DNA of 15,980 nucleotides from an uncultured Verrucomicrobiota bacterium (GTDB lineage Bacteria > Verrucomicrobiota > Kiritimatiellia > RFP12 > UBA1067). The notes beneath the pieces were generated by a model, which did not search any database, was not told the DNA's origin, and worked only from the letters and a program-made list of their open reading frames with translations. The stretch spans positions 1-15,980 of the forward strand of contig CAMZDY010000019.1 in the NCBI GenBank assembly GCA_947305585.1. The letters are read 5' to 3'. Both the position numbers and the translations under genes were made by a program. Positions 1 to 7,295 of the stretch are shown in pieces (position 1 is the first letter of the stretch; every line of letters begins with the position of its first letter).

Positions 1-79
1 TATCGGCCCCGCCCTCGAAGCAGAGCCGGCGGAAAGGCGCGTCCGTGAATCCCGCAAGCGGCGCTAGGTGATAGCGCAT
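1..79 (-). CDS. tRNA-dihydrouridine synthase (Dus family), N-terminal fragment cut by window edge
   Basis: Only the first 26 codons are present; the gene continues past the left edge. From the ATG at 79-77 the frame reads MRYHLAPLAGFTDAPFRRLC, then FEGGAD. This is the typical opening of Dus flavoenzymes, where a short strand leads into the FMN-binding 'APMAGVTDxPFR' loop. Dus proteins reduce specific uridines in tRNA to dihydrouridine with FMN and NADPH. The start lies inside the end of the DUF192 gene (16 nt overlap in another frame). An AAAGG-type ribosome site lies about 10 nt upstream, and a GGAG directly before the ATG is too close to be ideal. Which Dus subfamily it belongs to cannot be told from so short a piece. 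Confidence 0.8.
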   Translation of the reverse strand, partial: MRYHLAPLAGFTDAPFRRLCFEGGAD

Positions 80-321
80 GTCTCCAGCACCTTTCTCGCC
101 TTCCATCCGCCCCACACGAAGAGCGTCCAGGGTTTGATGTTTCTGACGACCTTCACCACCTTGTCGTCCTTGTCCAAAAAAGTGGCGTCGATCGGAAACC
201 GCATGAACCAAGTGTGGATGCAATTGCACTTGAGAATGAGGAGCCCGTCGCCGGGCTCCAATCTGTCGCGTCCGATGAGTCCCCGGGCGCGTTGGGCAAA
301 AGTGCGCGCAACTTCCACCAT
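64..321 (-). CDS. DUF192 family protein, short cytosolic form
   Basis: An 85-residue protein of the DUF192 family, whose biochemical role is unknown. It shows the family core: ARTFAQRARGLIGR at the N-terminus, then a GDGLLI strand, IHTWFMRFPIDATFLDKDDK (the most diagnostic block) and VVRNIKPW. Most members then have VLELPAGT and an LGIxxGD tail of about 20-25 residues. Here the protein stops at VLETCAIT, so that last strand is absent and its 3' end is overlapped by the dus start. There is no signal peptide, unlike many periplasmic relatives. The ATG at 321 overlaps the TGA of the glutamine synthetase gene by one base (TGATG), and no clear ribosome site is seen, so translation is probably coupled. 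Whether the short end is genuine or a frameshift cannot be decided here. Confidence 0.75.
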   Translation of the reverse strand: MVEVARTFAQRARGLIGRDRLEPGDGLLILKCNCIHTWFMRFPIDATFLDKDDKVVKVVRNIKPWTLFVWGGWKARKVLETCAIT

Positions 322-2387
322 CAGTAGATGAAAAGCATCTCCCGGTATTTCGGCATCGGCCAGCGGCTGTCGTCCACCAGATGTTCGAGCTTGTCTACCG
401 TCTTGCGGAGGTCCGTCATCGTTTTGATGATGGCGTCGTGACGGAAACCCTTCTGCGACAGCGCCTTCTCCAGCCGCTCGCACTTGACGTGCAGATCGTC
501 CAGCCCCGCGCCGAGCTTGAGACTGAGCGCCTTGAGCCCCGTAACGCCCATCTTGAGCCCGTCCTTCGTGGCCTGGCCGATCGCAGTGGCGAGCCGGCTG
601 AACTCGTCCGCCACCACCGGACGGATCATGCCGCGCGCCATCTCCAGCGCGATTTCGCCCTCGATGCGGATGCGGCGCTCGTAATCTTCGCAGGCGATCT
701 CGTAGCGCGACTCCATCTCCGTTTCGCTCAACACCCCGTACTTGGCGAAGAGTTCGCGGTTGGCCTTGTTCTTCAACGGCGAAATGGCCTCGGGCGTATC
801 CTTGAAATTGGGAAGCTCGCGTTTGGCCGCTTCGGCGGGCCAATCGCTCGAATAGCCGTCGCCCGAGAACAGCACGCGCTTGTGCTTGCGGATGAGCCGT
901 TGCAAGAGCGCCTGCAGATTGGAGTTGAAATCGCCCTTCATCGCGTCCAGCTTGTCGCACACGGCATCGATCGATTCCGCCACGATGGTGTTCAAAACCA
1001 TCATGCTCTGCGCGCAGTTCTGGGAGGAGCCGGGCGCGCGGAACTCGAATTTGTTGCCGGTGAAGGCGAAGGGACTCGTGCGGTTGCGATCGGTAGTGTC
1101 GCGCGGAAGCGGCGGAAGGCTGTCCACCCCGAGCCGCATCTTGCGTTTGGAACGCGAACGCGACCGGGTGCCGGCTTCGATGGACGCCATCACCTCGTTC
1201 AGTTCATCGCCCAAAAAGATGCTGATGATGGCGGGCGGAGCTTCGTTGGCCCCCAGACGGTGATCGTTGCCCGCGCCGGCGGTGGTGGTGCGGAGCATGT
1301 CCGCATGCAGATCGATCGCCCGGATGATGGCCGAGAGAAACGTGAGGAACATGGCGTTGTCGCACGGATTGTCGCCGGGCGAAAGCAGGTTCTTGCCGCC
1401 ATACGCCAGCGACCAGTTGCAGTGCTTGCCCGACCCGTTCACGCCGTCGAAAGGCTTTTCGTGCAGAAGACACACAAGCCCCAGATTCTCGGCCGTCTGC
1501 CGCAAGACCTCCATGATGAGCATGTTGTGGTCTACCGCCAGATTGAGCTCCTCGAACATCGGCGCGAGTTCGAACTGCGCCGGAGCCACCTCGTTGTGGC
1601 GCGTCTTGGCGGGAATGCCCAGTTTCCAGAGCCGGTGCTCGACTTCCGTCATGAACTTGAGGATCCGGGGACGGATGGAACCGTAATAATGGTCGTCCAG
1701 CTGCTGATGCTTGGCCGGAGCCGCCCCGAAAACCGTACGCCCCGTCTGCAGAAGGTCCGGACGACGCAAATAATACTCGCGGTCGATCAGGAAATACTCC
1801 TGTTCCGCCCCCAAAGTGATGGAGGTATGCGCCTTCTTCTGGTCGAACTTCTTCATCAGGCGCTCGGTCGCTTTGGTGATGGCCTGAATGGACCGCAAAA
1901 GCGGCGTCTTGGTGTCGAGCGCAGCCCCGGTGTAGGCGCAGAACACCGTCGGGATGCACAGGGTGGCGCCGTTTTCGTGGCGCTTGATGAAAGCGGGAGA
2001 GGTGGGGTCCCAAGCCGTGTAGCCGCGAGCCTCGAAGGTCGAACGCAACCCGCCCGTCGGGAAACTGGACGCATCCGCCTCGCCCCCGATCAGGTTCTTG
2101 CCGCTGAAGTTCAATACCGCAGTGGCGATCCCGGTAGGCTCCAGGAACGAATCGTGCTTTTCGGCGGTGCCCCCGGTGAGCGGCTGGAACCAGTGCGTGA
2201 AATGGGTAGCGCCCATATCCACCGCCCAGTTCTTCATTCCCTGCGCCACATCCTCGGCGATGGAAGGATCCAACGCCTTGTACTCCTTCATGGTCGCGAT
2301 GAGCTTGTCCGCAACCGGCTTCTTCAGATACTTGCGGATCGCCTTCTCGCTGAAGACGTCCTCGCCGTAATGCTTGATTGTTTCCAT
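321..2387 (-). CDS. glnN: Glutamine synthetase type III (GlnN/GSIII)
   Basis: A 688-residue enzyme making glutamine from glutamate, ammonia and ATP in the cytoplasm. It is clearly the large type III form (usually about 700-730 residues) and not GSI (about 470). It opens with the GSIII N-terminal region containing THFTHWFQPLTGGTAEKHDS (61-80). Catalytic-barrel motifs follow: LGAEQEYFLID (192-202, metal-ligand glutamates), RHNEVAPAQFELAP (263-276), NGSGKHCNWS (317-326), RLGANEAPPAIISIF, and the GSIII signature NRTSPFAFTGNKFEFR. The C-terminal helical region ends in MPKYREMLF, as in relatives. AAGGGG, 7 nt before the ATG, overlaps the stop codon of the upstream gspF-like gene. In this operon it sits with serA, thrS and asd. 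No sigma-54 promoter was seen near it, so control by the NtrC-like regulator in this window is not evident. Confidence 0.95.
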   Translation of the reverse strand: METIKHYGEDVFSEKAIRKYLKKPVADKLIATMKEYKALDPSIAEDVAQGMKNWAVDMGATHFTHWFQPLTGGTAEKHDSFLEPTGIATAVLNFSGKNLIGGEADASSFPTGGLRSTFEARGYTAWDPTSPAFIKRHENGATLCIPTVFCAYTGAALDTKTPLLRSIQAITKATERLMKKFDQKKAHTSITLGAEQEYFLIDREYYLRRPDLLQTGRTVFGAAPAKHQQLDDHYYGSIRPRILKFMTEVEHRLWKLGIPAKTRHNEVAPAQFELAPMFEELNLAVDHNMLIMEVLRQTAENLGLVCLLHEKPFDGVNGSGKHCNWSLAYGGKNLLSPGDNPCDNAMFLTFLSAIIRAIDLHADMLRTTTAGAGNDHRLGANEAPPAIISIFLGDELNEVMASIEAGTRSRSRSKRKMRLGVDSLPPLPRDTTDRNRTSPFAFTGNKFEFRAPGSSQNCAQSMMVLNTIVAESIDAVCDKLDAMKGDFNSNLQALLQRLIRKHKRVLFSGDGYSSDWPAEAAKRELPNFKDTPEAISPLKNKANRELFAKYGVLSETEMESRYEIACEDYERRIRIEGEIALEMARGMIRPVVADEFSRLATAIGQATKDGLKMGVTGLKALSLKLGAGLDDLHVKCERLEKALSQKGFRHDAIIKTMTDLRKTVDKLEHLVDDSRWPMPKYREMLFIY

Positions 2388-2398
2388 AATGGTGCCCC

Positions 2399-3577
2399 TT
2401 ACCCTAAAGAAGAAGAAACCTTGAACACCGCCATCAGAATGGCGATCGCCACGAATCCCACCACTCCTGCGATAAGCACGATGAGAATGGGTTCGAGCGC
2501 GTTGGTGAATGCGGCGATCGCCCGGTCCATATCCTTCTGGTAGCGCTTGCCGATATGCTCCAAAGATCCCGGCATGTCGCCCGCCTGCTCGCCGATGGCC
2601 AGCATGTCAGTCATCATCCGCGGAAAGATTCCGCTTGCCGCCAGAGGTCCCGAAATCGAAGTACCGTCCGTCACGCGCTTCCTCGCCTCGTTGAGCGCGT
2701 CCTCGATGACCGCATTGTTGCACGTGTCGGCCGAAATCTTGAGCGCCTGCAAAACGTTGACCCCGTTGACCAGAAGCGTCTTGAGCGTGTACGCCAAAGA
2801 CGAATAGGTGCCGGTGGCCACGATCGGCGCAATCAGCGGCGCTTTCAGTTTCCAGCCGTCCACCTTGCGCCGTCCTTTCGGCGTTTCCTTCCACTTCCGG
2901 AACCACATAGCAACCGCAAACGCCGCGATCGCCAGCAGCCACCCGTAGTGCAACATGAAGTCGCTCGCTCCGAGCAGAATGAGGGTGGGCAAAGGCAGAC
3001 TCGCCCCGAGCGACTCGAATACGCGCTGGAACTTGGGGATGATGAAAACGAGCGCCCCCACCACCGCCGCAACGCCAAAACAGAGCACGATCACCGGATA
3101 CGTCAGTGCACCCTTGATCTTGCCCTTCATGTTGTCGTAGCGTTCGTAATGGTCCACTAGCCGTCGAAGCACCTCCACCAGCGCCCCCGACGCTTCGCCC
3201 GCCCGGATCATGTTGGAATAGAGCGGAGGAAACGTCTTGGGGTGTGCGGCGCAGGCGTCCGAAAACGTCTCGCCGCGCACGATCCGGTCGCACAGATCCT
3301 GTGCGATGTGACGCTGAGCGCTCAGTTCTTCGCCTTGGTTGGCGAGCGCCTTCAAGGCCTGGCCGAGCGTCATTCCCGCTTCGATCAGATCCGCGAGTTC
3401 CGAAGTGAAAAGAAGCACCTCTACGGACTTCATGTCCGTCTTGGGCTTGCCGCCTCCGATCTGCATGTTCCAGATCGAGGTGGAGGCGGGCTTGGAGGCC
3501 GGTTTGGGGGCGGCCGGAGACGGCTTGGCGACTTCCGTCGTCTTGGACTTGTTCCGGCTGCCCCTGGCGTATCCCAT
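2399..3577 (-). CDS. GspF/PilC-type inner-membrane platform protein
   Basis: A 392-residue member of the T2SS GspF / type IV pilus PilC family, the polytopic protein around which pilins or pseudopilins are assembled. Residues 1-45 form a Lys/Pro/Ala-rich linker of low complexity. A first T2SSF domain (about 50-175) has the usual LLFTSELADLIEAGMTLGQAL and an IRAGEASGAL motif; a second (about 250-370) has LAYTLKTLLVNGVNVLQAL and a matching AIGEQAGDMPGSL. Membrane segments are seen at about 159-181, 210-226 and 364-388, the expected three. The gene lies 6 nt after serA and 11 nt before glutamine synthetase. No ATPase, pseudopilin or secretin gene is present in the window, so it is an orphan component here. 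GspF and PilC cannot be told apart without the rest of the machine. The ribosome site is weak. Confidence 0.9.
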   Translation of the reverse strand: MGYARGSRNKSKTTEVAKPSPAAPKPASKPASTSIWNMQIGGGKPKTDMKSVEVLLFTSELADLIEAGMTLGQALKALANQGEELSAQRHIAQDLCDRIVRGETFSDACAAHPKTFPPLYSNMIRAGEASGALVEVLRRLVDHYERYDNMKGKIKGALTYPVIVLCFGVAAVVGALVFIIPKFQRVFESLGASLPLPTLILLGASDFMLHYGWLLAIAAFAVAMWFRKWKETPKGRRKVDGWKLKAPLIAPIVATGTYSSLAYTLKTLLVNGVNVLQALKISADTCNNAVIEDALNEARKRVTDGTSISGPLAASGIFPRMMTDMLAIGEQAGDMPGSLEHIGKRYQKDMDRAIAAFTNALEPILIVLIAGVVGFVAIAILMAVFKVSSSLG

Positions 3578-3583
3578 TGTCGC

Positions 3584-4744
3584 TTAACGCACTTTCCGCA
3601 CGCGGATCACGCCTTCTACCGCGCCGATCGCGTCCAGTGCCTCGCCGGAAACGGAAACGTCCGTATCCACCAGCGCGTAGCCCACTTCGCCGCGAACCGC
3701 GTTGGCGCTGCCGGAAACGTTGACACCCTTCGCCGACAGCGCCGCGAGGATCCCCTCCAGCACCGAAGGCTTGCCGTTATGGCAAACGGCTACGCGTCCG
3801 GGAGCCTTGACCGTACCCAGATTCACCCCCGGATAGTTGACGGAATTGACGATGTTGCCGTTCTCCGCGAAATTCCTGAGTTCGTCCACCGCCATCGCCG
3901 CGCAATTGTCCTCGGCCTCTTCGGTCGACGCGCCCAGATGAGGCAGCACCACGCACTTGGCGTTGGCCGCCACCGCCGGAGTGGCGAAGTCGCTCATGTA
4001 CTTGGCCACCTTGCCCGATTCGAGCGCCGCCAGCAGGTCCGCTTCGTTAACGATGACGTCGCGTGCGCAGTTGATCAGCACCACGCCCTGTTTCATCGAC
4101 CCGATCGCTTTCGCATCCACCATTCCCTTGGTGGCCGGAACGGCCGGCAGATGGAGCGTGATGAAGTCGCTCGCCGCATAGAGATCGGCAAGGCCCGTCA
4201 CCACCTTGACGCGAGGATCGAGAGCGAGCGCCGCGTTTACGCCGAGATAGGGATCGTACCCCACCACGTCCATCCCGAGCGAAAGCGCCGCGTTGGCCAC
4301 CAGACGTCCGATGGCCCCGAGGCCCACCACTCCCAGCGTCTTGCCCGTGATTTCAGTTCCCGCGAACGCCTTCTTCGCCTTCTCGGCCGTTTTGCCGATG
4401 TTTTCGTCGCCGGCGTTGTCGCGCACCCACTTGGCCCCGCCGATCAGGTCGCGGCTCGCGAGAAGCATCATGGCGAGCACGAGCTCCTTCACCGCGTTGG
4501 CGTTGGCGCCGGGGGTGTTGAACACCACCACGCCCTTTTTGGCATAGTCGGCATGGGGAATGTTGTTGACGCCGGCACCGGCGCGCGCCACCGCCAGCAG
4601 GCCATCGCCGATCTCCACTTCGTCCATCTTGGCGGACCGGACGAGCACGAGTTCGGCTTCCTTAAGCTCCTTCGTCTCTTCGTAAACGGACGTGAACCGC
4701 TTCAGCCCCGCCGGGCTGATGCTGTTGAGGCAATTGTATTTCAT
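3584..4744 (-). CDS. serA: D-3-phosphoglycerate dehydrogenase (serine biosynthesis)
   Basis: A 386-residue D-isomer-specific 2-hydroxyacid dehydrogenase with a C-terminal ACT domain. It oxidises 3-phosphoglycerate with NAD+ in the first step of serine synthesis. The substrate domain carries ARAGAGVNNIP (53-63). The Rossmann motif is GLGAIG (141-146), with D164 in VGYDPY fitting NAD preference. NCARDV (225-230) supplies the active-site Arg228, and PHLGASTEEAEDNC (268-281) supplies His269. The ACT domain spans about 317-386. Two features differ from the E. coli enzyme: the usual ARGG is ARDV, and the DVFxxEP segment carrying the classical catalytic Glu is replaced by SDFATP. The second change is, to my memory, shared by the short SerA group of anaerobes. 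The ATG at 4744 overlaps the thrS stop by 4 nt (ATGA), with AAGGA 9 nt upstream. The longer in-frame extension (to 5221) is shadow inside thrS. No serC or serB is nearby. Confidence 0.9.
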   Translation of the reverse strand: MKYNCLNSISPAGLKRFTSVYEETKELKEAELVLVRSAKMDEVEIGDGLLAVARAGAGVNNIPHADYAKKGVVVFNTPGANANAVKELVLAMMLLASRDLIGGAKWVRDNAGDENIGKTAEKAKKAFAGTEITGKTLGVVGLGAIGRLVANAALSLGMDVVGYDPYLGVNAALALDPRVKVVTGLADLYAASDFITLHLPAVPATKGMVDAKAIGSMKQGVVLINCARDVIVNEADLLAALESGKVAKYMSDFATPAVAANAKCVVLPHLGASTEEAEDNCAAMAVDELRNFAENGNIVNSVNYPGVNLGTVKAPGRVAVCHNGKPSVLEGILAALSAKGVNVSGSANAVRGEVGYALVDTDVSVSGEALDAIGAVEGVIRVRKVR

Positions 4745-6453
4745 GCTACGAGTTCCTTGTTGAGTTTTACGATCAAATCTTCGAGTTTCATCGCGCCCAG
4801 ATCGCCCTGCACGCGTTCGCGCACCGAAACGGTTCCGGCCGCCTCGTCGCGCGGACCCACCACCAGTTGGTACGGCACCTTCTGGAGCGTCGCTTCGCGG
4901 ATCTTGGCGCCCAGCTTTTCGGCACTGCGGTCGATCTCCACCCGGAAACCGGCAGCCGCCAGCTCGCCCTGAACCTTCTCCGCGTACGCCATCGCCTTGT
5001 CGCTGATGGGCAGAATGCGCACCTGCTCGGGTGCCAGCCACAGCGGAAACGCCCCCGCGTAGTGCTCGATCAGAATGCCGATAAAACGCTCCAGCGAACC
5101 CAACACCGCGCGATGCAGCATCACCGGATGATGCTTCTTGCCGTCCGGACCGATGTATTCGGCGTTGAGCCGTTCCGCGCTCGGGAGTTGATAGTCGAGC
5201 TGGATCGTACCGCACTGCCAAGGCCTCCCCAACGCGTCGATGAGCGTAAACTCCAGCTTGGGACCGTAAAACGCCCCCTCGCCCGGCTGAATCTCATACT
5301 CGAGCTCGGCAGCCTTGCACGCTTCGGCCAACGCCGCCTCCGCGCGCTCCCAGGTGGACACTTCGCCCACGTGATCCTCCGGCATCGTGCTCAGCTTCAC
5401 CACCAGATTCTTGTCGAATCCGAAATCGCCGTACACATCCTTCAGGAGCCGGCAGAACTTGGCCACCTCGGCCTCGATCTGCTCCTCGGTGCAGATGATG
5501 TGCGCGTCATCCTGCACGAATCCGCGAACGCGCATGATTCCGTGCAGCGTGCCACTCGGTTCGTTGCGCGCGCAGTGGCCGAACTCCGCCAGCCTGAGCG
5601 GCAGGTCCTTGTAGCTCCTGGAGCGGCTGTTGAAAATCTCGAGCGCGCCCGGGCAGTTCATCGGCTTCACCGCGAAAATCCGCTTCTCGCTCTCGGTGAT
5701 GAACATGTTCTGCTGGTAGTGCGCCCAGTGGCCGCTACGCTCCCACAGACTGCGCGGCATCAAAGCCGGAGTGTTCACCTCCTGATATCCGTCCTTCACC
5801 AGCTTCTCGCGCATGTAGTTCTGGAGCGTCACGTAGATACTCCAGCCGCGCGGATGCCAGAAAATCTGTCCGGGGTCTTCCGGATCCAGATGGAAGAGGT
5901 CCAGCTCCACACCCAGCCGGCGATGGTCGCGCTTCTTCGCCTCTTCGACGCGCCGGACCATCTCGTCCAGCTCCTCCTGCGTGGAGGCCACGATGCCGTA
6001 GATGCGCTGCAGCATCTTGTTCTTCTCGTCGCCGCGATAGTAGCTGCCCGCCACACGCATAAGTTTGACGACCCCGATTTCCTTCGAGTGAGCCACGTGC
6101 GGACCCCGGCACATCTCGGCGTAGTCGCCCACCGTGTAGGTGCTGATGTCCTCACCCTCGGGAATGTCGGCGAGACGCTCGAGCTTGTAGGTCTGCCCCG
6201 CCAGCATCTTGGCGCACTCCTCGCGGCTCACCGTCTTTTTGACGAACGGCTCGTCGAGCGCGATGAGCCGGGCCACTTCCGCCTCGATCTTGGGGAAGTC
6301 CTCGGGACTGATCCGGTGCGGCAGATCGAAATCGTAATAGAAGCCCTCGTCCGTCGCCGGACCGATATCCACCTGCACGCCTTCGAAAACGTTCTGCACC
6401 GCGCGCGCCGTCAAATGCGCCGCCGAGTGCCTTCTTTCCTCGATACTTGCCAT
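4741..6453 (-). CDS. thrS: Threonine--tRNA ligase lacking the TGS domain
   Basis: A 570-residue class II aminoacyl-tRNA synthetase charging tRNA-Thr. The editing domain is intact, with HSAAH (His9, His13) and CRGPH (Cys115, His119), the site that removes mis-attached serine. The catalytic domain has the three zinc ligands in MNCPG (Cys267), DDAH (His318) and MLHRA (His447), plus motif 2 Arg296 in ARNEPSG. The C-terminal anticodon-binding domain spans about 470-570. Most positions are offset by 64-67 residues from E. coli ThrRS (642 residues), so what is missing is exactly the N-terminal TGS domain; spirochaete enzymes are similarly short. The ATG overlaps the last base of the acyltransferase stop (TAATG), leaving no room for a TGS segment in frame. 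The ribosome site is weak, so translational coupling is likely. Confidence 0.95.
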   Translation of the reverse strand: MASIEERRHSAAHLTARAVQNVFEGVQVDIGPATDEGFYYDFDLPHRISPEDFPKIEAEVARLIALDEPFVKKTVSREECAKMLAGQTYKLERLADIPEGEDISTYTVGDYAEMCRGPHVAHSKEIGVVKLMRVAGSYYRGDEKNKMLQRIYGIVASTQEELDEMVRRVEEAKKRDHRRLGVELDLFHLDPEDPGQIFWHPRGWSIYVTLQNYMREKLVKDGYQEVNTPALMPRSLWERSGHWAHYQQNMFITESEKRIFAVKPMNCPGALEIFNSRSRSYKDLPLRLAEFGHCARNEPSGTLHGIMRVRGFVQDDAHIICTEEQIEAEVAKFCRLLKDVYGDFGFDKNLVVKLSTMPEDHVGEVSTWERAEAALAEACKAAELEYEIQPGEGAFYGPKLEFTLIDALGRPWQCGTIQLDYQLPSAERLNAEYIGPDGKKHHPVMLHRAVLGSLERFIGILIEHYAGAFPLWLAPEQVRILPISDKAMAYAEKVQGELAAAGFRVEIDRSAEKLGAKIREATLQKVPYQLVVGPRDEAAGTVSVRERVQGDLGAMKLEDLIVKLNKELVA

Positions 6454-7295
6454 TATCGTTCAGTGGGGCAACCCCACTCCTCCAGTTTGTTTGCGATCCA
6501 ATTGAAAGTGGCCTCGTGCATCTCCTTGGCCTTCGTGCAGGGGATGATCGGTCCGCAGCTGCACCGGAGATCGAACGAAGGATCCACCGTGCCGAAATCC
6601 TTGAACACCTTGTCGACGAGCCCCGTGCCGGTGCGCGTGGGCATGATCCTCGTATCGACCGCGATAGGCACGATGGGACAACCCGCCTTCTCGGCGATCT
6701 TAGCCCCGATCGAACTGAACTTGGCGCGGCTGAACACTTTGCTCCTCGTACCCTGCGGGAAAATGAGGAAGCTGTTCTTCTGCTCGCTGATGCGCTCGGT
6801 CGAGACCCGGATCATGTCGAGAAGATCCTGTTTTGGCGACTTCCGCCCGATCGGCACGAGCCCCATGTGCGCCGCCGCCTTCTTGAGGAAAGGAAGCCGC
6901 ATCAGACTTTCCTTGACCACCACGTTGAACGGCTTGTAGGTGAGAATCAAGGCCGGCAGCATCACCGTCTCGACCGTCGACATGTGGTTGCAGAGGAACA
7001 TGACCGGTCCGTCGTAGGTCTTGAGCACGTTCCAGCCGTCCACATGCACCTTGACGCCCATGCGCTCGGCTCCGCTCACGGAATGGAAGCAGAAATGCGC
7101 CCACTTGTCCGTATCGAGATTCCGGCACGCTTCGTAAACCGCGCACTTGGGGAATACGCTGCCGCAGTCCCAGCAGTACCGGAACGTGGTCCAGCGCCCG
7201 GGCTTCCGTCGCGCGGGCAACTTGGTCTCGTCGGAATGGTACTCGCCCGTTTCGGTCAGAATTTTCCTGAATTCCTCCAGCGTGGTCTTTTTCAT
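6453..7295 (-). CDS. PlsC-like lysophospholipid acyltransferase with Cys-rich N-terminus
   Basis: A 280-residue glycerolipid acyltransferase-family protein. Family members transfer an acyl chain to a lysophospholipid, typically making phosphatidic acid at the inner membrane. The catalytic HX4D/E motif is NHMSTVE (His104, Glu109). Other blocks are VVVKESLMRLPFL, MGLVPIGR, the substrate-binding FPQGTRS (179-185, Gln where Glu is usual) and PIVPIAV. Unusually, about 75 residues precede the acyltransferase core and are rich in cysteine: CWDC (41-44), Cys51, Cys57 and Cys69. Another cluster, CSCGPIIPC, lies at 245-253. These resemble metal-binding spacings but match no motif I can name. A strong Shine-Dalgarno (GGGGAGG, 7 nt spacing) precedes the ATG, which overlaps the preceding stop by 4 nt. 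The exact acyl acceptor is not known; assignment is to the family only. Confidence 0.85.
   Translation of the reverse strand: MKKTTLEEFRKILTETGEYHSDETKLPARRKPGRWTTFRYCWDCGSVFPKCAVYEACRNLDTDKWAHFCFHSVSGAERMGVKVHVDGWNVLKTYDGPVMFLCNHMSTVETVMLPALILTYKPFNVVVKESLMRLPFLKKAAAHMGLVPIGRKSPKQDLLDMIRVSTERISEQKNSFLIFPQGTRSKVFSRAKFSSIGAKIAEKAGCPIVPIAVDTRIMPTRTGTGLVDKVFKDFGTVDPSFDLRCSCGPIIPCTKAKEMHEATFNWIANKLEEWGCPTER

Noticed and set aside
381..2543. Long plus-strand open frame (720 codons) opposite glutamine synthetase
   Set aside because: It is the antisense shadow of a clear GSIII gene in GC-rich DNA; its translation is His/Arg/Val-rich without any recognisable domain.
4745..5221. N-terminal extension of serA
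   Set aside because: In-frame but entirely inside thrS in another frame; the true start at 4744 matches family starts and has AAGGA 9 nt upstream.
4867..6939. Long plus-strand open frame (690 codons) opposite thrS and the acyltransferase gene
   Set aside because: Shadow of two well-supported genes; it crosses their junction and has no domain signal.
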